Shown here piece by piece: positions 34,253 to 43,853 of a stretch of DNA of 64,000 bases (position 1 is its first letter; each line of letters opens with the position of its first letter). Below the pieces are notes generated by a model. That model was not told where the DNA came from, did no database searches, and was given only the letters and a program-made list of their open reading frames with translations. Position numbers and translations under genes: made by a program. Source of the DNA: Cryobacterium glaciale (GTDB taxonomy: Bacteria; Actinomycetota; Actinomycetes; Actinomycetales; Microbacteriaceae); NCBI RefSeq assembly GCF_004402535.1, contig NZ_SOEY01000018.1, positions 62,001 through 126,000 of the forward strand, in the 5' to 3' direction.

Positions 34253-35767
34253 TTAGCGCACGTCTTCGTCTACCCAGTCGAGGGTCTTCGTGACGGCCTT
34301 CTTCCAGTTGCGCAGCAGGCGGGCGGCCTCTTCCGGGTCCATGGCGGGCTCCCAGCGAGCATCTTCCTGCCAGTTGGAGCGCAGGTCGCCCTGGCCGCTC
34401 CAGAAGCCGACCGCGAGGCCGGCCGCATACGCTGCACCGAGGGCGGTGGTCTCGGCAACCACCGGGCGCACGACGGGCACGCCGATGATGTCGGCCTGGA
34501 ACTGCATGAGCAGGTCGTTCGCCGTGGCTCCTCCATCGACCTTGAGCTCCGTCAGCGGCACGCCGGAGTCGGCGTTGACCGCGTCGAGCACCTCGCGGGT
34601 CTGATAGGCGATGGCCTCGAGCGCTGCGCGGGCGATGTGGCCCTTGTTGACGTAGCGGGTGAGGCCGACGAGGGCGCCGCGGGCGTCGGAGCGCCAGTAC
34701 GGCGCGAACAGGCCGGAGAAGGCCGGCACGAAGTAGGCCCCACCGTTGTCCTTCACCGTTTTGGCCAGGTCTTCGATCTCGGAGGCGTTCCTGATGATGC
34801 CGAGCTGGTCCCGCATCCACTGCACGAGCGAACCGGTGACCGCGATCGATCCCTCGAGCGCGTAGTGCACGGGGGCGTCTCCGAGCTTGTAGCCCACGGT
34901 GGTGAGCAGTCCGTTCTTCGAGTGGATGATCTCGGTACCGGTGTTGAAGATCAGAAAGTTTCCAGTACCGTAGGTGTTCTTCGCCTCACCCTGGTCGAAC
35001 GCGGCCTGGCCGAACGTCGCGGCCTGCTGGTCGCCCAGGATGCCGGCGATCGGCACCTCGCGCAGCAGGCTGTGTCCACTCGCGATGCCGTAGACCTCGG
35101 AGGATGACTTGATCTCGGGCAGCATCGACTTCGGCACGTCGAAGACGGCCAGGATCTCGTCGTCCCACTGCAGGGTCTCGAGGTCCATGAACATGGTGCG
35201 GCTCGCGTTGGTGACGTCGGTCGCGTGCACGCCGCCCTCTGTTCCACCGGTCAGGTTCCACAGCACCCAGGAATCGGTGGTGCCGAACAGGAGGTCGCCG
35301 GCATCCGCTTTCTCGCGTGCGCCCTCGACGTTCTCGAGGATCCAGACGATCTTGGTGCCGGAGAAGTAGGTGGCCAACGGCAGGCCGACCTTCTCTTTGA
35401 AGCGTTCGACGCCGCCGTCAGCTGCGAGGCGGTCGACGATGACCTGGGTGCGGGTGTCCTGCCAGACGATGGCGTTGTAGACAGGAACGCCGGTGTTCTT
35501 GTCCCAAACGACCGCGGTTTCGCGCTGGTTGGTGATGCCGACGGCTTCGATGTCGTGGCGGGTGATGTTGGCCTTGGACAGCGCCTGGCCGATGGCCTCA
35601 CGGGTGTTGTCCCAGATTTCTTTCGGGTCGTGCTCGACCCAGCCGGCCTGCGGCAGAATCTGTTCGTGCTCGAGCTGACCGGTCGAAATGATCGACCCGG
35701 CCTTGTCGAAGATGATCGCGCGGGAGCTCGTGGTTCCCTGGTCGATGGCGAGAACGTACTTGGCCAT
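34253..35767 (-). CDS. glpK: Glycerol kinase
   Basis: This 504-residue FGGY kinase has the N-terminal phosphate loop [17 protein letters not shown], the glycerol-binding [32 protein letters not shown] and the C-terminal ATP-binding [28 protein letters not shown]. It makes sn-glycerol-3-phosphate from imported glycerol. A clear AAAGGAG precedes the ATG. It is the last of three glp genes on this strand, after glpD and glpF. Confidence 0.97.
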   Translation of the reverse strand: MAKYVLAIDQGTTSSRAIIFDKAGSIISTGQLEHEQILPQAGWVEHDPKEIWDNTREAIGQALSKANITRHDIEAVGITNQRETAVVWDKNTGVPVYNAIVWQDTRTQVIVDRLAADGGVERFKEKVGLPLATYFSGTKIVWILENVEGAREKADAGDLLFGTTDSWVLWNLTGGTEGGVHATDVTNASRTMFMDLETLQWDDEILAVFDVPKSMLPEIKSSSEVYGIASGHSLLREVPIAGILGDQQAATFGQAAFDQGEAKNTYGTGNFLIFNTGTEIIHSKNGLLTTVGYKLGDAPVHYALEGSIAVTGSLVQWMRDQLGIIRNASEIEDLAKTVKDNGGAYFVPAFSGLFAPYWRSDARGALVGLTRYVNKGHIARAALEAIAYQTREVLDAVNADSGVPLTELKVDGGATANDLLMQFQADIIGVPVVRPVVAETTALGAAYAAGLAVGFWSGQGDLRSNWQEDARWEPAMDPEEAARLLRNWKKAVTKTLDWVDEDVR

Positions 35768-35810
35768 ATGTAACTCCTTTGTTGTTCCAGGTGGGTATTA
35801 AGTATAAAAA

Positions 35811-35838
35811 CGGATGCTGCAGCCTGCGTCGGCAGGCT
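35811..35838 (-). terminator. Hairpin with T-run between glpF and glpK
   Basis: AGCCTGC (35821-35827) and GCAGGCT (35832-35838) pair perfectly. The right arm takes in the first base of the glpF stop. On the minus strand the sequence continues GCAGCATCCGTTTTTATAC. This resembles a terminator or attenuator, so glpK may be partly uncoupled from glpF or have its own promoter in the AT-rich stretch that follows. Confidence 0.6.
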
Positions 35839-36596
35839 CAGCCCAGAATGGGCAGGAGCACGCCCGAGGATGCGCCGGCGAGGACGCCGCCGATGATGGG
35901 GCCGAGGACCGGCACCCAGGAATAGGACCAGTCGCTCGATCCCTTGCCCTTGATCGGCAGCAGGAAGTGCGCGATGCGCGGCCCGAGGTCACGCGCGGGG
36001 TTGATCGCGTAGCCGGTCGGTCCACCGAGTGAGGCGCCGATGGCGATCACGAGCAGGGCCACCGGCAGCGCGCCGAGTGCCGAGAGGCCGCCAGCGTCAC
36101 CGTTGCGGCCGAAGCCGATGACGACGAAAACGAGCACGAAGGTGCCGATGATCTCGGTGACGAGGTTCCAGCCGTAGGAGCGGATGGCCGGCCCGGTCGA
36201 GAACACGCCGAGTTTGTTGGCGGCTTCCGGCTCCTGGTCGAAGTGCTGCTTGTAGGCCAGCCACACGACCACGGCACCGAGAACGGCACCGACCATTTGA
36301 GCGCCGATGTAGGCGAGCGTGGATGCGACGTTGACCGGCACCCCGGAACCGAACGTGTCGGCTCCGCTCGCGACGAGGCCGAGGGTGACGGCCGGGTTGA
36401 GGTGGGCACCCGAGTTGTAGGCGGCGATCACACCGGCGTAGACCGCGAGGCCCCAGCCGATGGTGACCATGAGAAAGCCGCCGCCGAAGCCCTTGTTTTT
36501 GGCGAGCGCGACGTTGGCGACCACGCCGCAACCGAGTAAGACGAGGATGGCCGTTCCCACGACCTCAGACATAAAGACGACACCGAGATTGTCCAC
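35838..36596 (-). CDS. glpF: Glycerol uptake facilitator (aquaglyceroporin)
   Basis: This 252-residue MIP-family channel has six membrane helices and both pore motifs: HLNPAVTLG and the GlpF-type YAINPARDLGPRIAHFLLPIKG, where Asp after NPAR marks glycerol rather than water channels. It lets glycerol enter by facilitated diffusion, and glpK traps it. It lies between glpD and glpK on the same strand. Confidence 0.95.
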   Translation of the reverse strand: MDNLGVVFMSEVVGTAILVLLGCGVVANVALAKNKGFGGGFLMVTIGWGLAVYAGVIAAYNSGAHLNPAVTLGLVASGADTFGSGVPVNVASTLAYIGAQMVGAVLGAVVVWLAYKQHFDQEPEAANKLGVFSTGPAIRSYGWNLVTEIIGTFVLVFVVIGFGRNGDAGGLSALGALPVALLVIAIGASLGGPTGYAINPARDLGPRIAHFLLPIKGKGSSDWSYSWVPVLGPIIGGVLAGASSGVLLPILG

Positions 36597-36696
36597 ATTG
36601 ACCTTTCAGATGGGTGTTGCTGTTCACCGACCGACCTTGTTGTCGAGAGCGGCGATCGTGCTGGCGCTCCTAAAAACGTATCGGCGCCCGGGCTGG

Positions 36697-36742
36697 CACC
36701 GGCCGGTTTCCACTGCACGTTCGTGCAGATTGTCGGCCGGTG
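36697..36742 (-). terminator. Nested palindrome after glpD
   Basis: The outer arms CACCGGCCG (36697-36705) and CGGCCGGTG (36734-36742) are perfect inverted repeats. Inside them lies a second perfect stem, CTGCACG/CGTGCAG, separated by TT. It begins eight bases after the glpD stop and so is a likely terminator or processing structure, though it could also bind a regulator upstream of glpF. No T-run is adjacent. Confidence 0.55.
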
Positions 36743-36749
36743 CTCTGGG

Positions 36750-38492
36750 CTACGCGACCAGGATCGACGCCGCACCGACCGGCGCGAGGTCGACCCCGTG
36801 CACGTCGATCAGGATGCCGCGGGCCAGCGCGATCTCCTCGGCCTGGCGCTCGGAATCCCAGCCGAGAACGGGGGCGACGACGAGTGCGAGCTCCTCGATC
36901 AGCGGGGTGGTGACGGCGCCAACGAAGGCCATGCTGGTCCGGCGCAGGAGCAGGTCGATCAGGCGCACGACGCTCTCGGTCCCGACCAAAAATTCGATCT
37001 CGCGCCGGGTGTACGCGGCGTTGTGCCGGAGCGGGGCATCCGCTTCACCGGACGGGTCGGTCAGAAAGTCGATGACCTCGCTCGCACGCGTGCCATAGCG
37101 GGACAGCAGGGCTGCCGCTTGCGCGGAACCGACCTCATCGCCATGCGCGGTGACCCAGACCAGATGGGCCGCTTCCGTGGCCGGAAAATCGCGGCCGCCG
37201 CCGATGGCGAGGCCCTCGGTCGAGACGGTGCGCGGCAGGCCGAGCAACTTCAGGATGTCGGTGCTCAGGTTTTCGGCGAGGGCGCGGAAGGTGGTCCACT
37301 TGCCGCCGACCAGGCTGAGCAGGGTGCCGTCGGCGGCTCCGCTGCGGGGCAGCGGACGCGACTCGATGCGGTAGTCGCGGGAGACAAAACCGGGGGCTTC
37401 CTCGTCGTGGCGAGGCAGCGGGCGCACGCCGGCGAAGCGGAACACGATGTGTGACCGGTCGACCGGGACGGTTGGGAAAACGTGCGCGACCAGGTCGAAG
37501 AAGTAATCGATCTCGTCTTCGGTGCACCGAATAGGCTTGGTCATGTCGTGCTCGAGGTCCGTGGTGCCGACCAGGACGCGGCCCTTGAGCGGGTAGATCA
37601 GTACGATGCGGCCGTCTTCGTGCTCGAAGAAGATCTCCCGGCCCCCGGTCGCCGCGAGCAGCTCCGGGTTGTCGAGCACGACATGGGAGCCCTTGGTGCC
37701 GCCCATGAAGGTGCTCGGCTGCCCGAGCGCCGTGTTGGTCAGGTCGGTCCACGGCCCGCTCGTATTGACGACGACATCCGCGTCAAAGGTGAATTCTTCG
37801 CCGGTGATCGTGTTGCGCAGGAGCACACCGTTCTCATCCATGCCTGCGGCTTCAACGTAATTGGCGGCGCGGGCGTGCGGGCCGGCGTCGAGGCCGTCGC
37901 GCAGCACGTCGAGGGCGAGGCGTTCCGGGTCGTGCATGGCGGCGTCGTAGTAGGTGGCTGTGTACTTGAGGCCGGGATTGAGCAGCGGCAGGGCAGCGAG
38001 CGCCTTGGTGCGGCCCTTGAATTCGTGGCGCGGCACCGAACCGCCGCCCCGGGAGAATGCGTCGTAGATCATCATGCCGATTTTGATGAGCATGGCACCG
38101 CGCTCGACGTGCTTGGCGCCCTGCTTGTGGGTGAGGAAGCGCAGCGGGGCAGCCATCACGCCGGAGAAGGTGGAGAAGATGGGAATGGTCGTCTGTAGCG
38201 GCTTGACGTAGTGCGGCGCGATCTTGAGCAGGCCGTTGCGCTCCTCGACGGATTCCTTGACCAGGCGAAACTCGCCGTTCTCGAGGTAACGCACGCCGCC
38301 GTGGATCATGTGCGAGCTGGCCGAAGAGGCGCCGGAGACGAAGTCGTTCTTCTCGACGATGACCACGTCGACGCCCTGCAAGGCCAGGTCGCGGAAGGTG
38401 GCGATGCCATTGATACCGGCGCCGATGATGAGCACCTGGGCGCGGGGGCGGTCGGAGATCGCGGTCGAAGTCTGTGAGTTTAAGAACGACAT
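36750..38492 (-). CDS. glpD: Aerobic glycerol-3-phosphate dehydrogenase
   Basis: This 580-residue FAD enzyme has the Rossmann motif VLIIGAGINGIATFRDLALQGVDVVIVEKNDFVSGASSASSHMIHGGVRYLENGEF. It also has a central DAO domain (DVVVNTSGPWTD; RIVLIYPLKGRVLVGTTDLEHD; SLVGGKWTTFRALAE) and a C-terminal domain. It oxidises glycerol-3-phosphate to dihydroxyacetone phosphate at the membrane and feeds the quinone pool. The ATG at 38492 has AGAGGTGA at good spacing, and an in-frame GTG lies three codons earlier. It is divergent from the SorC-type regulator. Confidence 0.95.
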   Translation of the reverse strand: MSFLNSQTSTAISDRPRAQVLIIGAGINGIATFRDLALQGVDVVIVEKNDFVSGASSASSHMIHGGVRYLENGEFRLVKESVEERNGLLKIAPHYVKPLQTTIPIFSTFSGVMAAPLRFLTHKQGAKHVERGAMLIKIGMMIYDAFSRGGGSVPRHEFKGRTKALAALPLLNPGLKYTATYYDAAMHDPERLALDVLRDGLDAGPHARAANYVEAAGMDENGVLLRNTITGEEFTFDADVVVNTSGPWTDLTNTALGQPSTFMGGTKGSHVVLDNPELLAATGGREIFFEHEDGRIVLIYPLKGRVLVGTTDLEHDMTKPIRCTEDEIDYFFDLVAHVFPTVPVDRSHIVFRFAGVRPLPRHDEEAPGFVSRDYRIESRPLPRSGAADGTLLSLVGGKWTTFRALAENLSTDILKLLGLPRTVSTEGLAIGGGRDFPATEAAHLVWVTAHGDEVGSAQAAALLSRYGTRASEVIDFLTDPSGEADAPLRHNAAYTRREIEFLVGTESVVRLIDLLLRRTSMAFVGAVTTPLIEELALVVAPVLGWDSERQAEEIALARGILIDVHGVDLAPVGAASILVA

Positions 38493-38615
38493 TGTTGTCA
38501 CCTCTGTCTCGGGGCCGGCCCGTTAATTTGCGCGGGGCGAGCCGTGTGAATAGATTCAGTCTGACAGTCCGACACAATTTCTCAATCGGATTGACCATAC
38601 GTGCAAGGAGCCGCC

Positions 38616-39590
38616 GTGACCTACGCTACCGATCCCGTGCAGTCCGATCGCAGCCGCGACGCACTCACCGCGGCGCACCTGTACTACATGCAGGACCTCA
38701 CGATGGATGCCATCGCCCAGGAGCTGCATACCTCCCGTTCTTCGGTCTCTCGCCTGCTCAGCCATGCCCGCGAGACCGGCCTGGTGGACATTCAGATCAA
38801 GTCTCCACTGGATGCCCCGAGTCACCTCGAGCAGCAGGTCGAGGCCCGATTTCGGATCGAAGCGCACGTGGTTCCAGTTCCGGACAGCGCGAGCGACGTC
38901 GATCGGCTCGAGCGGGTGGCCCTCTCGGTTGCACGAATTCTCGGTCAGTATTTCGACTCGAACATGACCATGGGCATCGCCTGGGGTTCCACCATGAACG
39001 CCATCAGCCGGCACATCACCCCAAAACAGACCCATAACTCGCAGGTCGTGCAGCTCAACGGCGCCGGGAACATGCGCACGACCGGTCTCGGCTACGCGAG
39101 TGAGATTCTCGGCCGCTTCGGCTCGGCCTTCGGCGCACACGTGCAGCAGTTTCCGGTGCCCGCCTTCTTTGACGATCCGGCGACCAAGCAGGCGCTGTGG
39201 CGGGAACGCAGCATCAGCCGCCTGATCGACATGCAGGCCACCATGGACATTGCCCTGTTCGGCCTGGGTTCCCCCTTCTCCGGCGTCATCAGCCGCGTCT
39301 ACGCCGGCGGCTACCTCGAACAGGCCGAATTCGATGCGCTCAGCGCGGCGGGCGTGGTCGGGGATGTGGCGACCGTGTTCTACCGTGCCGACGGCTCAAC
39401 CGACGGCATCACCCTGAACGAACGCTCGACCGGCCCGGACTTCACCGTGCTGCGTCGCACCCCGCGCCGCATCTGCGTCGTGGCCGGCCGTTCCAAACTC
39501 GCGAGCCTGCGCGGAGCCCTGGCCGCGCAACTCATCACCGACCTGTTCGTGGACGAAAGCACGGCCCGCGCCCTGGTCGAGACTCCCTGA
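38616..39590 (+). CDS. SorC-type sugar-binding transcriptional regulator, probable glp regulator
   Basis: This 324-residue regulator has an N-terminal helix-turn-helix (HLYYMQDLTMDAIAQELHTSRSSVSRLLSHARETGLVDI, residues about 22-60) and a C-terminal sugar-phosphate-binding domain of the SorC/DeoR type (GIAWGSTMNAI, TDGITLNERSTG, RRICVVAGRSKLASLRGAL). Its divergence from glpD suggests control of glpDFK by glycerol-3-phosphate or dihydroxyacetone phosphate. That is inference, but the context is strong. AAGGAG five bases before GTG 38616 decides the start over GTG 38601. The intergenic region has a tandem AGTCTGACAGTCCGACA, a possible operator. Confidence 0.85.
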   Translation: MTYATDPVQSDRSRDALTAAHLYYMQDLTMDAIAQELHTSRSSVSRLLSHARETGLVDIQIKSPLDAPSHLEQQVEARFRIEAHVVPVPDSASDVDRLERVALSVARILGQYFDSNMTMGIAWGSTMNAISRHITPKQTHNSQVVQLNGAGNMRTTGLGYASEILGRFGSAFGAHVQQFPVPAFFDDPATKQALWRERSISRLIDMQATMDIALFGLGSPFSGVISRVYAGGYLEQAEFDALSAAGVVGDVATVFYRADGSTDGITLNERSTGPDFTVLRRTPRRICVVAGRSKLASLRGALAAQLITDLFVDESTARALVETP

Positions 39591-39651
39591 TCAGATATTG
39601 AACGGAATACGTCGAAGCGCAGGCTGTTGCACTATAACTAGAAGTACTACA

Positions 39652-39790
39652 CGTGCTCCGGGGTCGGTGTAAATCCGAACCGGCGGTTAAAGTCCGCGAC
39701 CCGCTCGTTTCTTGAGATCTTTCACGGGGCGAGCGGTTGAACTGGTGAAATTCCAGCACCGACGGTTAAAGTCCGGACGGGAGGCGCACG
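39652..39790 (+). ncRNA. FMN riboswitch (RFN element)
   Basis: All landmarks of the RFN aptamer are present: a P1 pair (CGTGC at the start, GCACG at the end), GGGGTCGGTGTAAATCC, AACCGGCGGTTAAAGTCC, a variable hairpin, then TGGTGAAATTCCAGCACCG, ACGGTTAAAGTCCGGA and CGGGAGGCGCACG. It ends about 90 bases before ribD. CGTGC at about 39834 could compete with P1, and GGTTG/CAACC in the expression platform could form the alternative stem. FMN binding should reduce expression of the riboflavin genes. A TATAAC -10-like box lies just upstream (39633-39638). Confidence 0.95.
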
Positions 39791-39880
39791 AGTTGGTTGG
39801 CCCCTACGGTCAACCGACGGGTTTGTTCACGGTCGTGCACACCCATACCCCCGGAGCTCGTCCGACAGGATGAGGGCGGG

Positions 39881-40924
39881 ATGAACAGGAACGCGACGGT
39901 CGGCCTTGACGGCCCGATTGTGCGCAGCGTCATGCAACGTGCCCTCGAACTCGCCACCCACGGCCCGGCCACTGGCGTCAACCCGCAGGTCGGCTGCGTC
40001 ATCCTGAACGCCACGGGCGACACCCTCGCCGAAGGCTGGCACCGCGGCGCCGGCAGCCGGCACGCCGAGGTCGACGCCCTGTCGCAGCTCGCCCCGGGTG
40101 CCGCTCACGGCAGCACGGCCGTCGTCACGCTCGAACCCTGCAACCACGTCGGCCGCACCGGCCCGTGCTCCCTGGCCCTGATCGAGGCGGGTGTCGCCCG
40201 CGTCGTGTACTCCGTGACCGACCCCGGCGAGCAATCCTGCGGCGGCGCGAAGCAGCTGCGCGCTGCCGGCATCGAGGTGCAGGACGGCCTGCTCACCGAG
40301 GAAGGTGAGGCTCTTCTGGGCGATTGGCTCGTCGCCGCGCGCCTTGGCCGCCCGTTCGTCACGCTCAAATGGGCGTCGAGCCTTGACGGACGCGCGGCCG
40401 CCGCCGATGGGTCCAGCCGCTGGATCACCGGGCCGGACGCCCGCCTCGACGTGCACCGGCGCCGCGCGGCCTGCGACACGATTCTGGTCGGCACCGGTAC
40501 CGTGCTCACCGACGACCCGGCACTGACCGCGCGCGACGCCGACGGCGGGCTGCTCGCCCGCCAGCCGGTGCCCGTGGTGGTCGGCCGGCGTGAGGTACCG
40601 ACATCCGCTGCCCTGCTGAACCACCCGCAACAGCCACTGTTTTTCGACGGCCTCGACCTGCCGGGACTGCTGGCGAACCTGCACCAACGGGGCCTGCGCA
40701 GCGTGTTCATCGAGGGCGGACCGACCGTGGCAAGCGCCTTCGTCGCGGCCGGGCTGGTCGACGAATACCTCATCTACCTCGCACCGACACTGATCGGCGG
40801 CCCCGGGCTGGCGCTCGGCGACATCGGTGTGGCCTCCATCGGCGAGCAGCGCCGCCTCAGTGTCCAGTCCCTCGACCGCCTCGGCGACGATATTCGCGTC
40901 GTCGCCCGGCCCCTCACCACCTAA
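39881..40924 (+). CDS. ribD: Bifunctional riboflavin deaminase/reductase
   Basis: This 347-residue enzyme has an N-terminal zinc deaminase domain (HAEVDAL with catalytic Glu, EPCNHVGRTGPCSLAL with two Cys ligands). The C-terminal reductase domain reads PFVTLKWASSLDGRAAAADGSSRWITGPDARLDVHRRRA, then VFIEGGPTVASAFVAAGLVDEYLIYLAPTLIGG. It performs the second and third steps of riboflavin synthesis. The start at ATG 39881 is preceded by GAGGGCGGG. A longer frame reaches back into the riboswitch platform and was rejected. First gene of the operon. Confidence 0.94.
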   Translation: MNRNATVGLDGPIVRSVMQRALELATHGPATGVNPQVGCVILNATGDTLAEGWHRGAGSRHAEVDALSQLAPGAAHGSTAVVTLEPCNHVGRTGPCSLALIEAGVARVVYSVTDPGEQSCGGAKQLRAAGIEVQDGLLTEEGEALLGDWLVAARLGRPFVTLKWASSLDGRAAAADGSSRWITGPDARLDVHRRRAACDTILVGTGTVLTDDPALTARDADGGLLARQPVPVVVGRREVPTSAALLNHPQQPLFFDGLDLPGLLANLHQRGLRSVFIEGGPTVASAFVAAGLVDEYLIYLAPTLIGGPGLALGDIGVASIGEQRRLSVQSLDRLGDDIRVVARPLTT

Positions 40925-40932
40925 GGAACCTG

Positions 40933-41577
40933 ATGTTCACCGGAATCATCGAGGAGCTCGGCCAGATCGAGCGCATCGAGACCACAGCGGATGCCGCCCG
41001 CCTCACCATCCGCGGTCCGCTCGTCGTCGCCGGAGCGCTGCACGGCGACTCCATCGCCGTCTCCGGTGTCTGTCTCACCGTCGTCGAGCGCACCCCCGAC
41101 ACCTTCACCGCCGACGTGATGGCGCAGACCCTCGCCATGTCGACGCTGTCCGGGGCCCGCGTCGGCTCTCCGGTCAACCTGGAACGCGCCGCCCTCGTCG
41201 GCGGACGCCTCGGCGGCCACATCGTGCAGGGCCACATCGACGGCACCAGCACCGTGGTTGCCGTCACTCCCGGCGAGGCCTGGCGGGTGCTGCGCTTCAG
41301 CCTGAGCCCGCAGCTCGCGCCGCTCGTCGTGGGCAAGGGGTCGATCGCCATCGACGGCGTCTCCCTCACCGTGAGCGACATCAGCCCGGCCGCCGAGGCG
41401 AGCCAGTGGTTCGAGGTGTCGCTCATTCCCGAAACCCTTGCCGCCACCACCCTCGGCGAACGCTTGCGCGGCGACCTGGTCAACATCGAGACCGACATTC
41501 TCGCCAGACACGTCGAGCGGATGCTGTCCCTTCGCGCGACCCACAATTCCCACCCCGAAACAAGGAGCGCATCATGA
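40933..41577 (+). CDS. ribE: Riboflavin synthase, alpha subunit
   Basis: This 214-residue protein has the two tandem lumazine-binding domains of riboflavin synthase. MFTGIIEELGQIERIE opens the first, with VSGVCLTVVE, and GGHIVQGHIDGTSTV starts the second, with IDGVSLTVSDI. It converts two 6,7-dimethyl-8-ribityllumazine molecules into riboflavin. It follows ribD by eight bases. Its stop overlaps the ribBA start by four bases. Confidence 0.95.
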   Translation: MFTGIIEELGQIERIETTADAARLTIRGPLVVAGALHGDSIAVSGVCLTVVERTPDTFTADVMAQTLAMSTLSGARVGSPVNLERAALVGGRLGGHIVQGHIDGTSTVVAVTPGEAWRVLRFSLSPQLAPLVVGKGSIAIDGVSLTVSDISPAAEASQWFEVSLIPETLAATTLGERLRGDLVNIETDILARHVERMLSLRATHNSHPETRSAS

Positions 41578-42833
41578 GCCTCGCCGATATTCCCTCCGCA
41601 CTCGACGCCCTGCGCCTCGGCCGACCGGTCATCGTCGCTGACGACGAGGGCCGCGAAAACGAGGGCGACGTCATCATCTCCGCCCAGCTCGCCACGCAGG
41701 AGTGGATCGCCTGGACCGTGCGCTACTCTTCCGGGTTCATCTGCGCCCCGATGACCAACGAGATCGCCGACCAGCTCGACCTGCCCGTGATGGTGCTGAA
41801 CAACGAAGACCCGCTCGGCACCAACTACACGGTGAGCGTCGACGCCGCCGACCGGCTGTCGACCGGCATCAGCGCCGCGGACCGCGCCCACACCCTGCGG
41901 GTGCTGGCCGATCCCCAGTCGGCCCCGGCGAGCCTGCACCGCCCCGGCCACATCCTGCCACTGCGGGCGCGTGACGGCGGCGTGCGGGAGCGCGGCGGCC
42001 ACACCGAAGCCGGCGTCGACCTGATGAAACTCGCCGGGCTGGTTCCGGTCGCGGCGATTGCCGAGATCGTCGCCGAGGACGGCGAGATGATGCGCCTGCC
42101 CGGCCTGCTCGAGCTCGGTGAGCGCGAGGGACTGCTCGTCATCACAATCAAAGACCTGATCAGCTACCTCAACGAGTTTCATCCCAACGAAGCCCTGCCG
42201 ACGATCGCCCCGCTCATCGAGGCGCCGCGGGTCGACTTCGAGGTCGAGACCACGGTGCCCACCTCGCACGGCGCTTTCCGGGTGCGTGCCTATCGAGACC
42301 GCTCCACCGGCGCCGACCACGTGGCCTTCGTCGCCGGCAACCCGGTTGACGGCGCCATCGTTCGGGTGCACTCCGAGTGCCTCACCGGCGAAGCCTTCGG
42401 CTCGCTCAAGTGTGAGTGCGGACCGCAGCTGGACGCCTCTCTCGACATCATCCAGGAGGAAAACGGCGTGGTCGTCTACCTGCGCGGTCAGGAGGGGCGC
42501 GGCATCGGCCTCATCAACAAGCTCCGCGCCTACGAGCTGCAGGAGGACGGCCTCGACACCCTCGACGCGAACGTCGCGCTGGGTCTGCCCGTCGACAGCC
42601 GTGATTACGGCGCGGCCACCAGCATCCTGCACGACCTGGGGTTGAACTCGGTGCGGCTGCTCACCAACAACCCCGAGAAGGTGCGTCAGCTCGAGCTGCA
42701 CGGCGTGGCCGTGACCGAGCGGGTGCCACTCGTCGTCGGCATCGGCGAGTTCAACGAGGAGTACCTCGCGACCAAGCGTGACCGCATGGGCCACCACATC
42801 ACGAACACCGAAATCATGAACGGAATCGCCTGA
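41574..42833 (+). CDS. ribBA: Bifunctional DHBP synthase / GTP cyclohydrolase II
   Basis: This 419-residue fusion has an N-terminal 3,4-dihydroxy-2-butanone-4-phosphate synthase domain with the acidic loop [11 protein letters not shown] and [28 protein letters not shown]. The C-terminal GTP cyclohydrolase II has the zinc-site [21 protein letters not shown] and the active-site [20 protein letters not shown]. It makes both starting compounds of riboflavin. The ATG at 41574 lies in the ATGA overlap with ribE. An upstream extension of the frame is only a shadow of ribE. Confidence 0.96.
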   Translation: MSLADIPSALDALRLGRPVIVADDEGRENEGDVIISAQLATQEWIAWTVRYSSGFICAPMTNEIADQLDLPVMVLNNEDPLGTNYTVSVDAADRLSTGISAADRAHTLRVLADPQSAPASLHRPGHILPLRARDGGVRERGGHTEAGVDLMKLAGLVPVAAIAEIVAEDGEMMRLPGLLELGEREGLLVITIKDLISYLNEFHPNEALPTIAPLIEAPRVDFEVETTVPTSHGAFRVRAYRDRSTGADHVAFVAGNPVDGAIVRVHSECLTGEAFGSLKCECGPQLDASLDIIQEENGVVVYLRGQEGRGIGLINKLRAYELQEDGLDTLDANVALGLPVDSRDYGAATSILHDLGLNSVRLLTNNPEKVRQLELHGVAVTERVPLVVGIGEFNEEYLATKRDRMGHHITNTEIMNGIA

Positions 42834-43309
42834 TGGCTGGAACAGGACCCACACTCACCGTTGACGGACAGGGCCTCCGCGTCGTCATCGTGGCCGGGCA
42901 GTGGCACGATGTCATCACCGATGGCCTCATCGCCGGCGCCACCCGGGTACTCGAAGCGAGCAAGGCCGAGTTCTCCCTCATTCGCGTACCCGGCAGCTTC
43001 GAACTGCCCGTCGCCTGCAAGGTCGCGCTCGAGAACGGGGCCGACGCGGTCGTCGCCCTCGGCGTGATCATTCGCGGCGGCACCCCCCACTTCGAGTTCG
43101 TCTCGAATGCAGCAACGGATGGCCTCACTCGCGTCGCCCTCGACACCGGCAAGCCCGTAGGGTTCGGCGTGCTGACCCTCGACGACGAGCAGCAGGGCCT
43201 CGACCGGGCCGGACTGCCCGGGTCGAAGGAGGACAAAGGTGAAGAGGCGGCATCCGCTGCCCTCGCGACCGCGCTGCTGCTTCGGCAACTGCGCAGGCAC
43301 GTCGGGTAG
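42833..43309 (+). CDS. ribH: 6,7-dimethyl-8-ribityllumazine synthase
   Basis: This 158-residue lumazine synthase has [59 protein letters not shown] with the catalytic His, and [20 protein letters not shown]. It joins the products of RibBA and RibD into lumazine and usually forms a 60-mer shell. The ATG overlaps the ribBA stop (TGATG). Last gene of the operon. Confidence 0.95.
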   Translation: MAGTGPTLTVDGQGLRVVIVAGQWHDVITDGLIAGATRVLEASKAEFSLIRVPGSFELPVACKVALENGADAVVALGVIIRGGTPHFEFVSNAATDGLTRVALDTGKPVGFGVLTLDDEQQGLDRAGLPGSKEDKGEEAASAALATALLLRQLRRHVG

Positions 43310-43343
43310 CTTGTGGCGCATCGTCGTCGCCTAGGCTGAACGC

Positions 43344-43700
43344 ATGGACCTTCTACGCAACATTCTGCTCATTCTGCACTTCGTCGGCTTAGCCTCGCTG
43401 CTCGGCGGCTTTCTCGTGCAGATCAAGCCGATCATTGCCGGCAAGGGCACGATCGTCCCCGCCATGTTCCACGGTGCGTTGACCCAGCTGGTCAGCGGCC
43501 TGCTGCTCGTCGGCGTCATTCAGATGGGCTCGCTCGGCCACATCGACAACGCCAAGATCGGCGTCAAGCTGCTCGTGCTCATCGTGATCACCGTGCTCGT
43601 GATCGTGAATCGCAAGAAGCCGAGCGTGTCGTCGCTCGTGCTCTGGGCCATCGGCGCCCTGACCTTCGCGAACGTCGTCATCGCGGTGCTCTGGAAATAG
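43344..43700 (+). CDS. Small four-helix membrane protein, conserved hypothetical
   Basis: This 118-residue protein is almost wholly hydrophobic, with four predicted helices (LLRNILLILHFVGLASLLGGFLV; LTQLVSGLLLVGVIQM; IGVKLLVLIVITVLVIVN; SLVLWAIGALTFANVVIAVLW). The lone His in helix 1 (LILHFVGLASLLGG) resembles the heme/quinone-type helices of CopD-like or DUF families. I cannot assign a function. It starts 34 bases after ribH and may be cotranscribed. A small GCAGG/CCTGC hairpin follows at 43709-43723. Confidence 0.7.
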   Translation: MDLLRNILLILHFVGLASLLGGFLVQIKPIIAGKGTIVPAMFHGALTQLVSGLLLVGVIQMGSLGHIDNAKIGVKLLVLIVITVLVIVNRKKPSVSSLVLWAIGALTFANVVIAVLWK

Positions 43701-43853
43701 CTGGTGTAGCAGGCGAAACCTGCGGGGGTAAGGTATTTTGTGACCTCTACACGCGGCCACGCCACTATTCGTGCGTACACGCTGCTGCGGGAAGTCTGAT
43801 CGACTTGCGGGTTTCGTCGGCGCTCAGCCCTACAACCGGAGTGTTCCACCCTC

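Noticed and set aside
40827-41573. Upstream extension of the ribBA frame
   Set aside because: It overlaps ribD and ribE out of frame. The ATG at 41574 starts the conserved RibB domain.
43725-43750. TAAGGTATTTTGTGACCTC as a possible iron box before the MHS permease
   Set aside because: Only the outer bases resemble the consensus. The central half of the site does not match.
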